64,000 nucleotides of DNA from assembly GCA_030537195.1 (NCBI GenBank), contig JAUNOK010000001.1:218911-282910 (forward strand), written 5' to 3'. Both the position numbers and the translations under genes were made by a program. The notes beneath the pieces were generated by a model. That model did not search any database. It was given only the letters and a program-made list of their open reading frames with translations, and was not told the DNA's origin. Positions 38,271 through 49,996 of this stretch are shown here, piece after piece. The first letter of the stretch is position 1. Every line of letters begins with the position of its first letter. This stretch comes from Eubacteriales bacterium (GTDB lineage: Bacteria; Bacillota; Clostridia; Lachnospirales; Lachnospiraceae).

Positions 38271-38912
38271 ATGGAAGTGTCAAAGGATGTAAAGAAAAAG
38301 AATTCAGAAGAGACAGTTCAGGAAGAAGTAAAGAATCAGGAGACTGATGCTAAGAAAGAAGCCTGCAACTGCGAATCAGAATGTAAGGCTGATGAAAGTC
38401 AGAATGCATGTGAAGCTGAAGAATCAGACAAGGCCGAGGCACAGGATGAGAGCACTGATAACTCTAAGAAGAAAGATCCTAAGGATGCAGTTATAGAAGA
38501 ACTTCAGGACAGAGTAAAGAGGCAGATGGCCGAGTTTGATAATTTCAGAAAGAGAACAGAGAAAGAGAAATCTACTATGTTCGAGATGGGAGCCTCAGAT
38601 ATCATTAAGAAGCTTTTACCTATTGTTGATAACTTCGACAGAGGATTTAAGAGTGTGACAGATGAGGAACTTGAAACTCCATTCGCTAAGGGAATGGATA
38701 TGGTTCACAAGCAGCTTTTAAAGATGCTTGAGGATGTAGATGTAAAGCCTATCGAAGCTTTAGGCGGTGAGTTCAATCCTGATTACCACAACGCAGTAAT
38801 GCATGTTGAGGATGATTCAGTTGGAGAGAACATCGTAGTTGAAGAGTTTGAGAAAGGCTACACATACAGAGACCAGGTTATAAGACACAGCATGGTCAAG
38901 GTTGCTAACTAG
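38271..38912 (+). CDS. grpE: nucleotide exchange factor GrpE with Cys-bearing acidic N-terminus
   Basis: This is the DnaK nucleotide exchange factor. The 213-aa product has a long acidic, disordered N-terminus (about 1-78). A coiled-coil helix (VIEELQDRVKRQMAEFDNF, RKRTEKEK) and the C-terminal beta domain (NPDYHNAVMHVED, GYTYRDQVIRHSMVKV) follow. The N-terminal tail carries four cysteines (32, 34, 38, 47), which is unusual for GrpE. It lies 11 bases after hrcA. Confidence 0.96.
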   Translation: MEVSKDVKKKNSEETVQEEVKNQETDAKKEACNCESECKADESQNACEAEESDKAEAQDESTDNSKKKDPKDAVIEELQDRVKRQMAEFDNFRKRTEKEKSTMFEMGASDIIKKLLPIVDNFDRGFKSVTDEELETPFAKGMDMVHKQLLKMLEDVDVKPIEALGGEFNPDYHNAVMHVEDDSVGENIVVEEFEKGYTYRDQVIRHSMVKVAN

Positions 38913-38964
38913 CGGTAAGCCGGAAGGCATATGTAACACAAGTTATTAATCAATTTAATTATAG

Positions 38965-40866
<1,902 letters not shown>

Positions 40867-40893
40867 TTGTCAGTAGAGACTGACTAAAAAAGG

Positions 40894-40921
40894 ACTGCAT
40901 GGGGTGTAAACTCCGTGCAGT
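40894..40921 (+). terminator. hairpin between dnaK and dnaJ
   Basis: An 11-bp stem including two G-U pairs (40894-40904 with 40911-40921) is followed by only a short T stretch. A preceding 6-bp hairpin spans 40869-40884. It probably tunes the dnaK to dnaJ ratio by partial termination or mRNA stabilisation. Confidence 0.45.
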
Positions 40922-40954
40922 TTCTGTTGATTAAATAAGAAAGAGGAAGCAATC

Positions 40955-42082
40955 ATGGCAGATAAGAGAGATTATTATGAAGTCCTTGGCGTGCCTAAGG
41001 ATGCCGATGACGCTGCTATTAAGAAAGCATACAGACAACTTGCAAAGAAATATCATCCTGATATGAATCCGGGCGATAAGGAAGCTGAGATGAAATTCAA
41101 GGAGGCTTCTGAGGCTTATGCGGTGTTAAGCGATGCTGAAAAGAGAAGACAGTATGACCAGTTTGGCCATGCCGCATTTGAAGGCGGAGCAGGTGGAGCT
41201 GGAGCAGGTGGCTTCGATTTCGATTTCGGTGACATGGGAGATATCTTCGGAGATCTCTTTGGCGGTATGTTCGGCGGCGGTGGAAGCAGACGAAACAGCA
41301 ATGGACCAAGAAGAGGTGCTGATGTAAGAGTTAATGTAAGAATTACATTTGACGAGTCAGTAAAGGGTACAACCAAGAAGATAGATGTTACATTAAAGGA
41401 TGAGTGTGCAAGCTGTCACGGTACAGGTGCTAAGCCTGGTACATCACCAGAAACATGTAGCAAATGTGGTGGCCGTGGACAGGTAACTTTCACACAGCAG
41501 TCATTCCTTGGAATGGTAAGAAGCCAGCAGCCATGTCCTGACTGTCATGGAACTGGTAAGATAATTAAAGAGAAGTGTCCGGATTGTTACGGAACAGGCT
41601 ATATAAGCAGCAAGAAGACTATTGAAGTCAATATTCCTGCCGGTATTGATAATGGCCAGTGCGTACGTATCCAGGGCAAAGGTGAGCCGGGAGTTAATGG
41701 CGGACCAAGAGGCGATCTCTTAGTTGCTGTTATTATCTCAGCAAGCACAGAATTCGAAAGAGACGGATACAATATATTCTCTAATGTTGTAATAAGCTAT
41801 CCTACAGCAGTACTTGGCGGGGAAATCAAGGTTAAGACTGTTGACGGAGAAGTATTGTATGATGTTAAGCCGGGAACAGCATCGGGCACAAGAGTAAGAC
41901 TTAAAGGCAAGGGTATGCCAAGTGTAAGAAATGCAGCACAGAGAGGCGACCATTATATCACTTTGATAGTTGATATTCCTACTAAGCTTAATCAGGAGCA
42001 GAAGGATGCACTTATGGCATATGAGAAGGCACTTACAGGTAATGAAAGACACAGTAAGAAGAAAGGTCTTTTCGGCAAATAA
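40955..42082 (+). CDS. dnaJ: chaperone DnaJ (Hsp40, type I)
   Basis: This 375-aa co-chaperone has a J domain with HPD (YHPDMNPGD) and a Gly/Phe-rich region. The zinc-binding domain has four CxxCxGxG-type repeats ([36 protein letters not shown]), and the C-terminal substrate-binding domains are intact. RBS AGAGGA. It is the last gene of the heat-shock operon. Confidence 0.97.
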   Translation: MADKRDYYEVLGVPKDADDAAIKKAYRQLAKKYHPDMNPGDKEAEMKFKEASEAYAVLSDAEKRRQYDQFGHAAFEGGAGGAGAGGFDFDFGDMGDIFGDLFGGMFGGGGSRRNSNGPRRGADVRVNVRITFDESVKGTTKKIDVTLKDECASCHGTGAKPGTSPETCSKCGGRGQVTFTQQSFLGMVRSQQPCPDCHGTGKIIKEKCPDCYGTGYISSKKTIEVNIPAGIDNGQCVRIQGKGEPGVNGGPRGDLLVAVIISASTEFERDGYNIFSNVVISYPTAVLGGEIKVKTVDGEVLYDVKPGTASGTRVRLKGKGMPSVRNAAQRGDHYITLIVDIPTKLNQEQKDALMAYEKALTGNERHSKKKGLFGK

Positions 42083-42120
42083 ATACTATAGCTTACATAT
42101 GTAATGTAAGTTTACACTCA

Positions 42121-42160
42121 CCCCACAATGTGGTAAAATCCTACATTGTGGGGTATTATA
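42121..42160 (+). terminator. terminator of the heat-shock operon
   Basis: An 11-bp perfect stem (42121-42131 with 42143-42153), extended by two inner pairs and followed by a T-rich tail. Confidence 0.85.
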
Positions 42161-42209
42161 TTTATATGTATAATTCCTTATTGTAAAGATTGGAGATTAA
42201 AGCAGTAAT

Positions 42210-45170
42210 ATGAATTTAGAGACAAGATATAACGAACTTAATAAGGATTATGGTGCATATGAGCTTGTTAATATTGAAAAGCTTAATGACCTTAATTCTG
42301 TAGGACTTTTATTGAAGCATAAGAAATCAGGTGCAAGAGTTGCAATTATTTCTAATGATGATGATAACAAAGTATTTTCTATAGGTTTCAAGACACCACC
42401 GGATAATGACACAGGAATGCAGCATATTATTGAACATTCTACTTTATGTGGTTCAAGAAAATATCCGGTTAAAGACCCATTTGTAGAATTATGCAAGGGT
42501 TCTCTTAACACATTTCTTAATGCCATGACATATCCTGATAAGACGGTATATCCTGTTGCAAGCTGTAATATGGCGGATTTCAAGAACATTATGGATGTCT
42601 ATATGGACGCTGTATTCTATCCTGCAATGTATGAACATGAAGAGATATTCAAGCAGGAAGGCTGGCATTATGAGCTTGAAGATGTTGACGGGGAGCTTGC
42701 TTACAACGGAGTTGTATTTAATGAGATGAAGGGCGTGTATTCTTCAGCAGATGATGTGCTTTCAAGATATACATTTGTATCACTCTTCCCTGATTCCGAG
42801 TACAAGAATGAATCGGGCGGTGACCCTGAGGTTATTCCACAGCTTAAGTACGAGGATTTCATTAAGTATCACAAGGAATATTATCATCCTGTGAACAGTT
42901 ATATCTATCTGTATGGTGATATTGATGTTGATGAGAGACTTGAATATCTTGATAAGGAATATCTTTCAGATTTCGATAAGAATGATGTTAATATAGATGC
43001 TGAGGTAACTTTCCAGAAAGCATTTGACGCACCTAAGTATGAGACAAGGCAGTATGCTATTACTGATGATGAGTCGGAGGAGGATAATACTTATCTTTCT
43101 TACAATGTTGTTATCGGAACATCAACAGACCCTGTAAGCTACCTTGCATTACAGATCCTTGATTATGCACTTATCATGGCACCGGGTGCTCCACTTAAGC
43201 AGGCACTTATTGACGCAGGAATTGGAACAGATGTGTACAGTGTGTTAGAGACATCTGTGTACCAGCCGGTATATTCAATTATTACCAAGAATGCCAACGA
43301 AAGCGACAGAGACAGATTCGTAAAGGTCGTTGAAGATACACTTTCTGATATTGTTAAGAACGGTCTTAGCAAGAGAATGGTTAAGGCAGGAATCAACTAC
43401 TACGAATTCAAATACAGAGAAGCTGATTTCGGTCCATATCCAAAGGGACTTATGTATTATCTCACAATGATGGACAGCTGGCTCTATGATGAGAACAAGC
43501 CATTCATTCATGTTGAGGCAGGAGAAACATTTGCAATAATCAAGAAGAATTCAGAGAGTGGATTCTTTGAGAAATTCATTGAAGATAATATTATTAATAA
43601 TAACCACGAGGTTGTATTAAGCCTTGTTCCAAAGCATGGACTTGCAGAGGAGAAGGAAGCTAAAGAAGCTGAGAAGCTTGCAAAGTATAAGGCAACACTT
43701 TCTAAGGAAGAGCTTGAGGAACTTGTTAAGCAGACAAAGGCATTAAAGGAATATCAGGATACTCCTTCGAGTCAGGAAGACCTTGAGAAGATTCCACAGC
43801 TTGAGTTAAAGGATATTACAAGAGAGCCTGCCAGGTTATATATTGACCCTAAGAAGATTGACGGTGTTGATGTAATCCACCACAATATGTTCACTAATGG
43901 AATCGCATATATAATGATGTGCTACGACTGTAAGAATGTGCCTGATGAGCTGCTTCCATATATCGGACTTTTAAGCTCGGTTCTTGGACTTATGGATACT
44001 GAAAAGTACACATATACAGAGCTGACTAATGAAATCAATATCAACTGTGGTGGAATCTCAACAGACGCAGCTATATACACAGATAATAAGGATTTTGACA
44101 AATGTACTATCATGTACGAGGTTAAGGGTAAGGTTCTCTATGACAATATCCAGTTCGTGCTTGATATGATGAATGAGATTATATATAAGACAAAGTTCTC
44201 AGATTATAAGAGACTTAAAGAGATAATTGCGAAGCTTAAGTCAAGAATGGAAAGCACAATGACAAGTGCAGGACATTCGACAGCAATGCTTGCAGGTATG
44301 GCACAGTTCTCAAGAAATGCACATTATTCTAACGAGATGAGAGGATATGGTTTCTATGAGCTTATCCAGAAGCTTGATGCTGAATTTGATGAGCTTAAGG
44401 AAGATATTGCAGATAAGTTAAACCAGCTTGTCGCTTATATATTCCATAAGGAGAATATTATTGTCAGCTTTACTGCTGATGATAAAGGATATGATGCATT
44501 TGCACCTGCTTTCGAAAAATATGCAGCAGGATTGAAAGAATCGGACATGCCAGCATGCGAAAGAAAGTACACACCTGCAAATGTTAAGACTGGATATACT
44601 TCAGCTTCACAGGTTCAGTATGTTGCCAGATGCGGTAATTTCAGAGATGGAGGATATGAATACACAGGAGCATTAAGAGTTATTAAAGTTATATTCTCAT
44701 ATGATTATCTCTGGATTAATGTAAGAGTTAAAGGCGGCGCATACGGCTGCATGAGCGGTTCTTACAGAAACGGTGACATGTATATGGTTTCTTACAGAGA
44801 CCCTAACTTAAGAAAGACTAACGAGATATATGAAAATGCTGCAGATTATCTTGAACATTTTGATGTGAGTGACAGAGACATGGTCAAGTTCATAATCGGA
44901 ACAATAGGCGATATAGACACACCTATGAATCCGGCAGCAAAGGGAACAAGATCATTTGGCGCATATATCTGTAATACAGATTATGAATCACTCAAGGCAG
45001 AAAGAGCACAGGTTCTTGATTGTAATGTAGAAAGAATAAGAGAGCTTGCACCGCTTGTAAGATGTGCAATGGATGAAAACTATTTCTGCGTTGTGGGAAG
45101 CAACAAGGAAATCAATAAAGAGAGTGAGCTTTTTGATAAGATACAGCCACTTATCAAGGTACAGGGTTAA
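42210..45170 (+). CDS. M16C family zinc metallopeptidase (presequence protease/PreP-like)
   Basis: This 986-aa protein has the four-domain M16C architecture. The inverted zinc motif HIIEH (72-76), the downstream catalytic Glu region and NTFLNAMTYPDKTVYP are clear. The second half contains RxxY-type substrate residues near GGAYGCMSGSYRNGDMY. There is no signal peptide, so it acts in the cytoplasm. Homologues degrade peptides in mitochondria and Plasmodium, and bacterial family members are common in Clostridia. It lies 16 bases before era, so it may share a transcript. Confidence 0.92.
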   Translation: MNLETRYNELNKDYGAYELVNIEKLNDLNSVGLLLKHKKSGARVAIISNDDDNKVFSIGFKTPPDNDTGMQHIIEHSTLCGSRKYPVKDPFVELCKGSLNTFLNAMTYPDKTVYPVASCNMADFKNIMDVYMDAVFYPAMYEHEEIFKQEGWHYELEDVDGELAYNGVVFNEMKGVYSSADDVLSRYTFVSLFPDSEYKNESGGDPEVIPQLKYEDFIKYHKEYYHPVNSYIYLYGDIDVDERLEYLDKEYLSDFDKNDVNIDAEVTFQKAFDAPKYETRQYAITDDESEEDNTYLSYNVVIGTSTDPVSYLALQILDYALIMAPGAPLKQALIDAGIGTDVYSVLETSVYQPVYSIITKNANESDRDRFVKVVEDTLSDIVKNGLSKRMVKAGINYYEFKYREADFGPYPKGLMYYLTMMDSWLYDENKPFIHVEAGETFAIIKKNSESGFFEKFIEDNIINNNHEVVLSLVPKHGLAEEKEAKEAEKLAKYKATLSKEELEELVKQTKALKEYQDTPSSQEDLEKIPQLELKDITREPARLYIDPKKIDGVDVIHHNMFTNGIAYIMMCYDCKNVPDELLPYIGLLSSVLGLMDTEKYTYTELTNEININCGGISTDAAIYTDNKDFDKCTIMYEVKGKVLYDNIQFVLDMMNEIIYKTKFSDYKRLKEIIAKLKSRMESTMTSAGHSTAMLAGMAQFSRNAHYSNEMRGYGFYELIQKLDAEFDELKEDIADKLNQLVAYIFHKENIIVSFTADDKGYDAFAPAFEKYAAGLKESDMPACERKYTPANVKTGYTSASQVQYVARCGNFRDGGYEYTGALRVIKVIFSYDYLWINVRVKGGAYGCMSGSYRNGDMYMVSYRDPNLRKTNEIYENAADYLEHFDVSDRDMVKFIIGTIGDIDTPMNPAAKGTRSFGAYICNTDYESLKAERAQVLDCNVERIRELAPLVRCAMDENYFCVVGSNKEINKESELFDKIQPLIKVQG

Positions 45171-45186
45171 TAGAAAGGGAGAATAT

Positions 45187-46155
45187 ATGAATTTAGACGA
45201 AATGCTTGCAGCCAGCGGAATTACCGGCGGTGCTAAGGCAGAGAACACAAGAACTAAGACAGGTTTTGTAACATTTATAGGAAGACCTAATGTTGGTAAG
45301 TCAACACTTATGAACCAGATAATCGGACAGAAAATTGCGATTACTTCTAACAAGCCTCAGACTACAAGAAACAGAATACAGACTGTATACACTGATGAGC
45401 GCGGACAGATTGTTTTCGTTGACACTCCGGGTATTCACAAGGCTAAGAATAAGCTCGGTGAGTACATGGTTGGTGCAGCAGAAAAGACTATCAGTGAGGT
45501 TGACCTTATATGCTGGCTTGTTGAGCCGACAACACATCTTGGAACTGCCGAGGAGCATATCGTCGAGAAGTTAAAAGAGTGTAAAACTCCGATAGTTTTA
45601 GTTATCAATAAGACTGATACAATCAAGAAAGAAGAGATTCTTCCAGTTATTGACTGCTACAGAAAGGAACTTGATTTCGTTGATATTGTTCCTGTGTGCG
45701 CAAGAAACGGCAATAACGTTGACGACCTGCTTGATGTTATATTCTCACATCTTGATTATGGTCCGATGTACTATGATGAAGATACAGTAACAGACCAGCC
45801 AATGAAGCAGATTGTTGCCGAGCTTATAAGAGAGAAGGCACTTCATGCATTAAATGACGAGATTCCACACGGAATTGCAGTTGTTATTGACAGCTTCAAG
45901 GAAAGAAGAAATGCAAGAGGTCCTATAACAGATATTGACGCTACTATCATATGCGAAAGAGATTCCCACAAAGGAATTATTATCGGCAAGGGTGGCGAAA
46001 TGCTTAAGAAAATCGGAACTAATGCCAGATACGAGATTGAGAAACAGCTTGATATGAAGGTTAATCTTAAGCTCTGGGTAAAAGTTAAGAAGGAATGGCG
46101 CGACAGTGATATTCTTCTTAAGAACTTCGGATATGACAAGAAGAAAGATAAGTAA
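45187..46155 (+). CDS. era: GTPase Era
   Basis: This GTPase and RNA-binding protein matures 16S rRNA and the 30S subunit. The 322-aa product has G1 GRPNVGKST (32-40), G3 DTPGIHKAKNKLG, G4 NKTD, and a C-terminal KH domain with IIGKGGEMLKKIG. ATG 45187 follows AAAGGGAG. The N-terminus is about 20 residues longer than E. coli Era, with an Ala/Gly-rich segment. It precedes recO, a classical Era-RecO pairing. Confidence 0.97.
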   Translation: MNLDEMLAASGITGGAKAENTRTKTGFVTFIGRPNVGKSTLMNQIIGQKIAITSNKPQTTRNRIQTVYTDERGQIVFVDTPGIHKAKNKLGEYMVGAAEKTISEVDLICWLVEPTTHLGTAEEHIVEKLKECKTPIVLVINKTDTIKKEEILPVIDCYRKELDFVDIVPVCARNGNNVDDLLDVIFSHLDYGPMYYDEDTVTDQPMKQIVAELIREKALHALNDEIPHGIAVVIDSFKERRNARGPITDIDATIICERDSHKGIIIGKGGEMLKKIGTNARYEIEKQLDMKVNLKLWVKVKKEWRDSDILLKNFGYDKKKDK

Positions 46156-46176
46156 GATAAATGACAGGAGGGTGCG

Positions 46177-46920
46177 ATGGCGGAAGTTACTACTGTTACA
46201 GGCATGATACTTTCCGCCATGCCTGTCGGGGAATATGACAGAAGACTGGTGATACTTACTAAGGAGTATGGCAAGATAACAGTATTTGCGAAAGGTGCGA
46301 GAAAGCCTAACAGTGCACTGATTGGTGTTACGAGAAGCTTTATATTCGGAACATTTGAGGTGTACCGCGGACGTGACTCATACACAATGTATAAAGCATC
46401 GGCTAAGGAGTACTTTGAAAATGTGGTAAATGACCTCAATGCCGTGTGTTATGCCTGTTATTTTGCTGAGATTGCAGATTATTATGGCAGGGAGAATCTT
46501 GACGCATCAGAAATGATTAATCTGCTTTATATAACTCTTAAGGCGTTAGGCAAAGGCGCTGTCAGCCATGAGCTTATAAGATTCATATACGAGATAAGAA
46601 TGGTTGCGGTCAATGGTGAGTGTCCTGATTTCTTTACATGCCACGAATGTGGCAGGGAGGATAATCTGTGGGTATATTCCTATTCAAGAAACGGACTTTG
46701 CTGTAAGAATTGTGCCACAAATGTATATGATGGAATTACACTTTCAGGCTCGACAGTATACACTCTGCAGTATATTGTCACAGCGCAGCTTACCAAACTG
46801 TATTCATTCACCGTGACTAAAGAAGTTCAGGAAGAATTAAGGCTTGTGGTGAACAGGCTTGAAAGCATTGTATTTGACAAAGAATTCAAGTCGAAAGAAA
46901 TGCTTAATCTGACCATATAA
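46177..46920 (+). CDS. recO: DNA repair protein RecO
   Basis: This protein mediates RecA loading in RecFOR repair. The 247-aa product has an N-terminal OB fold (TGMILSAMPVGEYDRRLVIL, GKITVFAKGARKPNS) and a C-terminal helical domain with a four-Cys zinc finger (CPDFFTCHECG and CCKNC). RBS AGGAGGG. It lies 21 bases after era. Confidence 0.95.
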   Translation: MAEVTTVTGMILSAMPVGEYDRRLVILTKEYGKITVFAKGARKPNSALIGVTRSFIFGTFEVYRGRDSYTMYKASAKEYFENVVNDLNAVCYACYFAEIADYYGRENLDASEMINLLYITLKALGKGAVSHELIRFIYEIRMVAVNGECPDFFTCHECGREDNLWVYSYSRNGLCCKNCATNVYDGITLSGSTVYTLQYIVTAQLTKLYSFTVTKEVQEELRLVVNRLESIVFDKEFKSKEMLNLTI

Positions 46921-46929
46921 ATATTACAT

Positions 46930-46962
46930 AAACTGGCTATGTTATCATATGCCAGTTTTTTG
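46930..46962 (+). terminator. terminator of the era-recO operon
   Basis: An 8-bp stem (46930-46937 with 46951-46958) ends in a T6 tract. Confidence 0.78.
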
Positions 46963-47014
46963 TATATTAAAGCATAAAGATTTTATGCCACATTCAGACG
47001 AAAGGAGAGACAAT

Positions 47015-47857
47015 ATGCCAGAGAATAATGTGTCTCATAACAACCAGAAGAAAATAGCAGCAATTAATGATTATTCTGGTTTTGGAAGATGTTCTATCGC
47101 AGTTGAACTGCCTATCATATCAGCAATGAAGATTCAGTGCTGTCCAATGCCTACATCAATATTTTCTAATCATACAGGTTTTGACAGCTTTTATTTTAAA
47201 GATTTCACAGAGAACATGCCGCCATACATGGCAGAGTGGAAGAAGCTAAACCTTAAGTTTGACGGAATTGTAACAGGATTCTTAGGTTCACATAATCAGA
47301 TTGCGATTGTTGAAGAATTTTTCAAGAATTTCAAGACAGAGGATAATATTGTCGTTATCGACCCGGTTATGGGCGATTACGGAAATATGTATCCGACATA
47401 TACTGATGAGACATGCCAGGAGATGAAGAAGCTTGTAAAATATGCAGATATTCTTACACCGAACCTCACAGAAGCATGTATTATAACTGATGAACCATAC
47501 AGACCGGATTATTCCAATGATGAGCTTAAGAAAATTGCAATGAAGCTTGTTGCAATGGGACCGTCTAAGATTGTTATCACAGGAATCCAGAGAGGTCAGT
47601 ATATCGGTAATTACTGTTATGAAAAGAACAGGGAAGACTATCTTATCAAAACTATGAAAGTCGGAACACAGCGCTCCGGAACAGGAGATATATTTGCATC
47701 GATAATAGCCGCAGACGCTGTCAATGGCGTGAATTTCCATGAGTCAGTAAGAAAGGCATCTACATTTATAAAGAAATGCATACTTAAGGCTATTGAGATG
47801 GATATTCCGCTGACAGACGGTGTGCCGTTTGAGGAACTGCTGACTACGTTGAAATAA
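47015..47857 (+). CDS. pyridoxamine/pyridoxal kinase-like protein (ribokinase superfamily)
   Basis: This 280-aa kinase has the PdxY/PdxK pattern: AINDYSGFGRCS near the N-terminus, a lid segment, DPVMGDYGNMYP, TPNLTEA and the catalytic GTGDIFASII. It would phosphorylate B6 vitamers in the salvage route to PLP. ATG 47015 follows AAAGGAG; an in-frame upstream extension lies in the previous terminator and is rejected. It sits 16 bases before a radical-SAM gene. Confidence 0.9.
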   Translation: MPENNVSHNNQKKIAAINDYSGFGRCSIAVELPIISAMKIQCCPMPTSIFSNHTGFDSFYFKDFTENMPPYMAEWKKLNLKFDGIVTGFLGSHNQIAIVEEFFKNFKTEDNIVVIDPVMGDYGNMYPTYTDETCQEMKKLVKYADILTPNLTEACIITDEPYRPDYSNDELKKIAMKLVAMGPSKIVITGIQRGQYIGNYCYEKNREDYLIKTMKVGTQRSGTGDIFASIIAADAVNGVNFHESVRKASTFIKKCILKAIEMDIPLTDGVPFEELLTTLK

Positions 47858-47873
47858 TAGGAGGAGATTTACA

Positions 47874-48476
47874 ATGGAGATATTATATAAGGTTCATAAT
47901 AATTTATATGTTAATTTAACTAACAAATGTCCATATTCATGTACTTTCTGTTTAAGACAGACAATGGACAGAATCGGGGAGTCAGGCAGACTCTGGCTTG
48001 AGAGAGAGCCATCATATGATGAGGTTATAGCTGAATTCTCCAAGTTTAATATGGATGAGTATGAAGAGGTTGTATTCTGCGGATTCGGAGAACCAACAGA
48101 AAGATTCGATGTTCTTATCAAGGTTGCTGAGTATGTTAAGAAAACATATGGCAAGAAGACAAGAATCAACACTAACGGAGTTGGAAATCTTGTCAATGGC
48201 AGAGATATAGTGCCGGAGATGGAAGGCCTGATTGACACAATATCTATCAGTCTTAATAACCCACACAAAGATGAATACAATGCACTTGTAAGAAGCAAGT
48301 TTGGTGAGAAATCATTTGATGAAATGATAAGCTTCGCCAAGGAATGTACTAAGTATATACCTCATGTTGTTCTTACAACAGTTGATACAACCATATCTCA
48401 TGAGGAAGAGGCAGAGTGCCAGAAGATATGTGATGAGATAGGCGCAACTTATAGGATTCGTCCTTGGGAGGATTAA
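47874..48476 (+). CDS. small radical SAM protein of the TatD-associated type
   Basis: This 200-aa protein carries the radical SAM cluster motif CPYSCTFC, the SAM-binding GFGEP (equivalent to GGEP) and RINTNG, in a short domain with no auxiliary cluster region. The N-terminal VHNNLYVNLTNKCP is typical of the family called TatD-linked radical SAM. No tatD nuclease gene is adjacent here. The reaction is unknown. RBS AGGAGG. Confidence 0.87.
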   Translation: MEILYKVHNNLYVNLTNKCPYSCTFCLRQTMDRIGESGRLWLEREPSYDEVIAEFSKFNMDEYEEVVFCGFGEPTERFDVLIKVAEYVKKTYGKKTRINTNGVGNLVNGRDIVPEMEGLIDTISISLNNPHKDEYNALVRSKFGEKSFDEMISFAKECTKYIPHVVLTTVDTTISHEEEAECQKICDEIGATYRIRPWED

Positions 48477-48589
48477 GATATCATCCCTCTTGCTAATCAT
48501 CACCAAATGTTATAAAATAATTAAGATTATGTAGCAGCCGATGCAGTTCGATGTAGTCAGGCTGTTGCCTTTAGGAGGATTATATTATT

Positions 48590-49978
48590 ATGGAAAAGAC
48601 AATGGAGAAAATTGTTTCTTTAGCTAAGGCAAGAGGATTTGTTTACCCAGGTTCTGAAATCTATGGCGGTTTAGCTAATACTTGGGATTATGGTAACCTT
48701 GGTGTTGAGTTAAAGAACAATGTTAAGAAGGCATGGTGGCAGAAGTTCGTACAGGAAAGCCCATACAATGTTGGTGTTGACTGTGCAATTCTTATGAACC
48801 CTCAGACTTGGGTAGCATCAGGTCATCTTGGTGGATTCTCTGATCCATTAATGGACTGCAAGGAATGTCACGAGAGATTCAGAGCAGATAAACTTATAGA
48901 AGACTGGGCAGATGAGAATTCATTTGATCTCGGTGGTTCAGTTGATGGATGGACACAGGAGCAGATGAAGAATTTCATCGATGAGAAGAATATTTGCTGT
49001 CCTTCATGTGGAAAGCACAATTTCACAGATATCAGACAGTTTAACCTTATGTTCAAGACATTCCAGGGTGTAACTGAGGATGCTAAGAACACAGTATATT
49101 TAAGACCAGAGACAGCTCAGGGTATCTTCGTTAACTTCAAGAATGTTCAGAGAACATCAAGAAAGAAAGTACCTTTTGGTATCGGACAGATTGGTAAGTC
49201 ATTCCGTAACGAGATTACACCAGGTAACTTTACATTCAGAACAAGAGAGTTCGAGCAGATGGAATTAGAGTTCTTCTGCAAGCCTGGAACAGATCTTGAG
49301 TGGTTCACATACTGGAGACAGTATTGTATAGACTGGCTTAAGGCATTAGGAATGAAAGAAGATGAGATGAGAGCAAGAGATCATTCACCAGAAGAACTCT
49401 GCTTCTACTCTAAGGGAACAACAGATATCGAATTCCTCTTCCCATTCGGATGGGGCGAACTCTGGGGTATCGCTGACAGAACAGATTATGACCTTACACA
49501 GCATCAGACAGTATCTGGTGAAGATATGTCATACTTTGATGATGAAGCTAAGGAGAAGTATATACCATATGTTATCGAGCCTTCACTTGGTGCAGACCGT
49601 GTAACATTAGCATTCCTTTGCTCAGCTTATGATGAGGAAGAGCTTGAAGGAGGAGATGTAAGAACAGTTCTTCATTTCCACCCAGCATTAGCACCAGTTA
49701 AGATTGGTATTCTTCCACTTTCTAAGAAGTTGAATGAAGGTGCAGAAAAGATATATGCAGAACTTTCTAAGTATTACAACTGTGAATTTGATGACAGAGG
49801 TAATATTGGAAAGAGATACAGAAGACAGGATGAGATTGGTACACCATTCTGTATCACATATGATTTCGATTCAGAAGAAGATGGTGCTGTAACTGTAAGA
49901 GACAGAGATACAATGCAGCAGGAAAGAATAAAGATTGCAGATCTTAAGGCATATTTTGAAGATAAGTTCAGATTTTAA
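48590..49978 (+). CDS. glyS: glycyl-tRNA synthetase, homodimeric (alpha2) type
   Basis: This class II aminoacyl-tRNA synthetase charges tRNA-Gly. The 462-aa product has the eukaryote-like GRS features: [12 protein letters not shown], Zn-type Cys pairs ([14 protein letters not shown]), motif 2 [18 protein letters not shown], motif 3 [10 protein letters not shown], and a C-terminal anticodon-binding domain starting with [16 protein letters not shown]. The start follows AGGAGG. The 113-base upstream gap has a CAGCC/GGCTG pairing but no T-box signature. Confidence 0.96.
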   Translation: MEKTMEKIVSLAKARGFVYPGSEIYGGLANTWDYGNLGVELKNNVKKAWWQKFVQESPYNVGVDCAILMNPQTWVASGHLGGFSDPLMDCKECHERFRADKLIEDWADENSFDLGGSVDGWTQEQMKNFIDEKNICCPSCGKHNFTDIRQFNLMFKTFQGVTEDAKNTVYLRPETAQGIFVNFKNVQRTSRKKVPFGIGQIGKSFRNEITPGNFTFRTREFEQMELEFFCKPGTDLEWFTYWRQYCIDWLKALGMKEDEMRARDHSPEELCFYSKGTTDIEFLFPFGWGELWGIADRTDYDLTQHQTVSGEDMSYFDDEAKEKYIPYVIEPSLGADRVTLAFLCSAYDEEELEGGDVRTVLHFHPALAPVKIGILPLSKKLNEGAEKIYAELSKYYNCEFDDRGNIGKRYRRQDEIGTPFCITYDFDSEEDGAVTVRDRDTMQQERIKIADLKAYFEDKFRF

Positions 49979-49996
49979 TTATTAAAGGAAAGAATT

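Noticed and set aside
48477..48589. T-box leader upstream of glyS
   Set aside because: No AGGGTGGNACCGCG-like T-box sequence and no terminator; only a weak CAGCC/GGCTG pairing.
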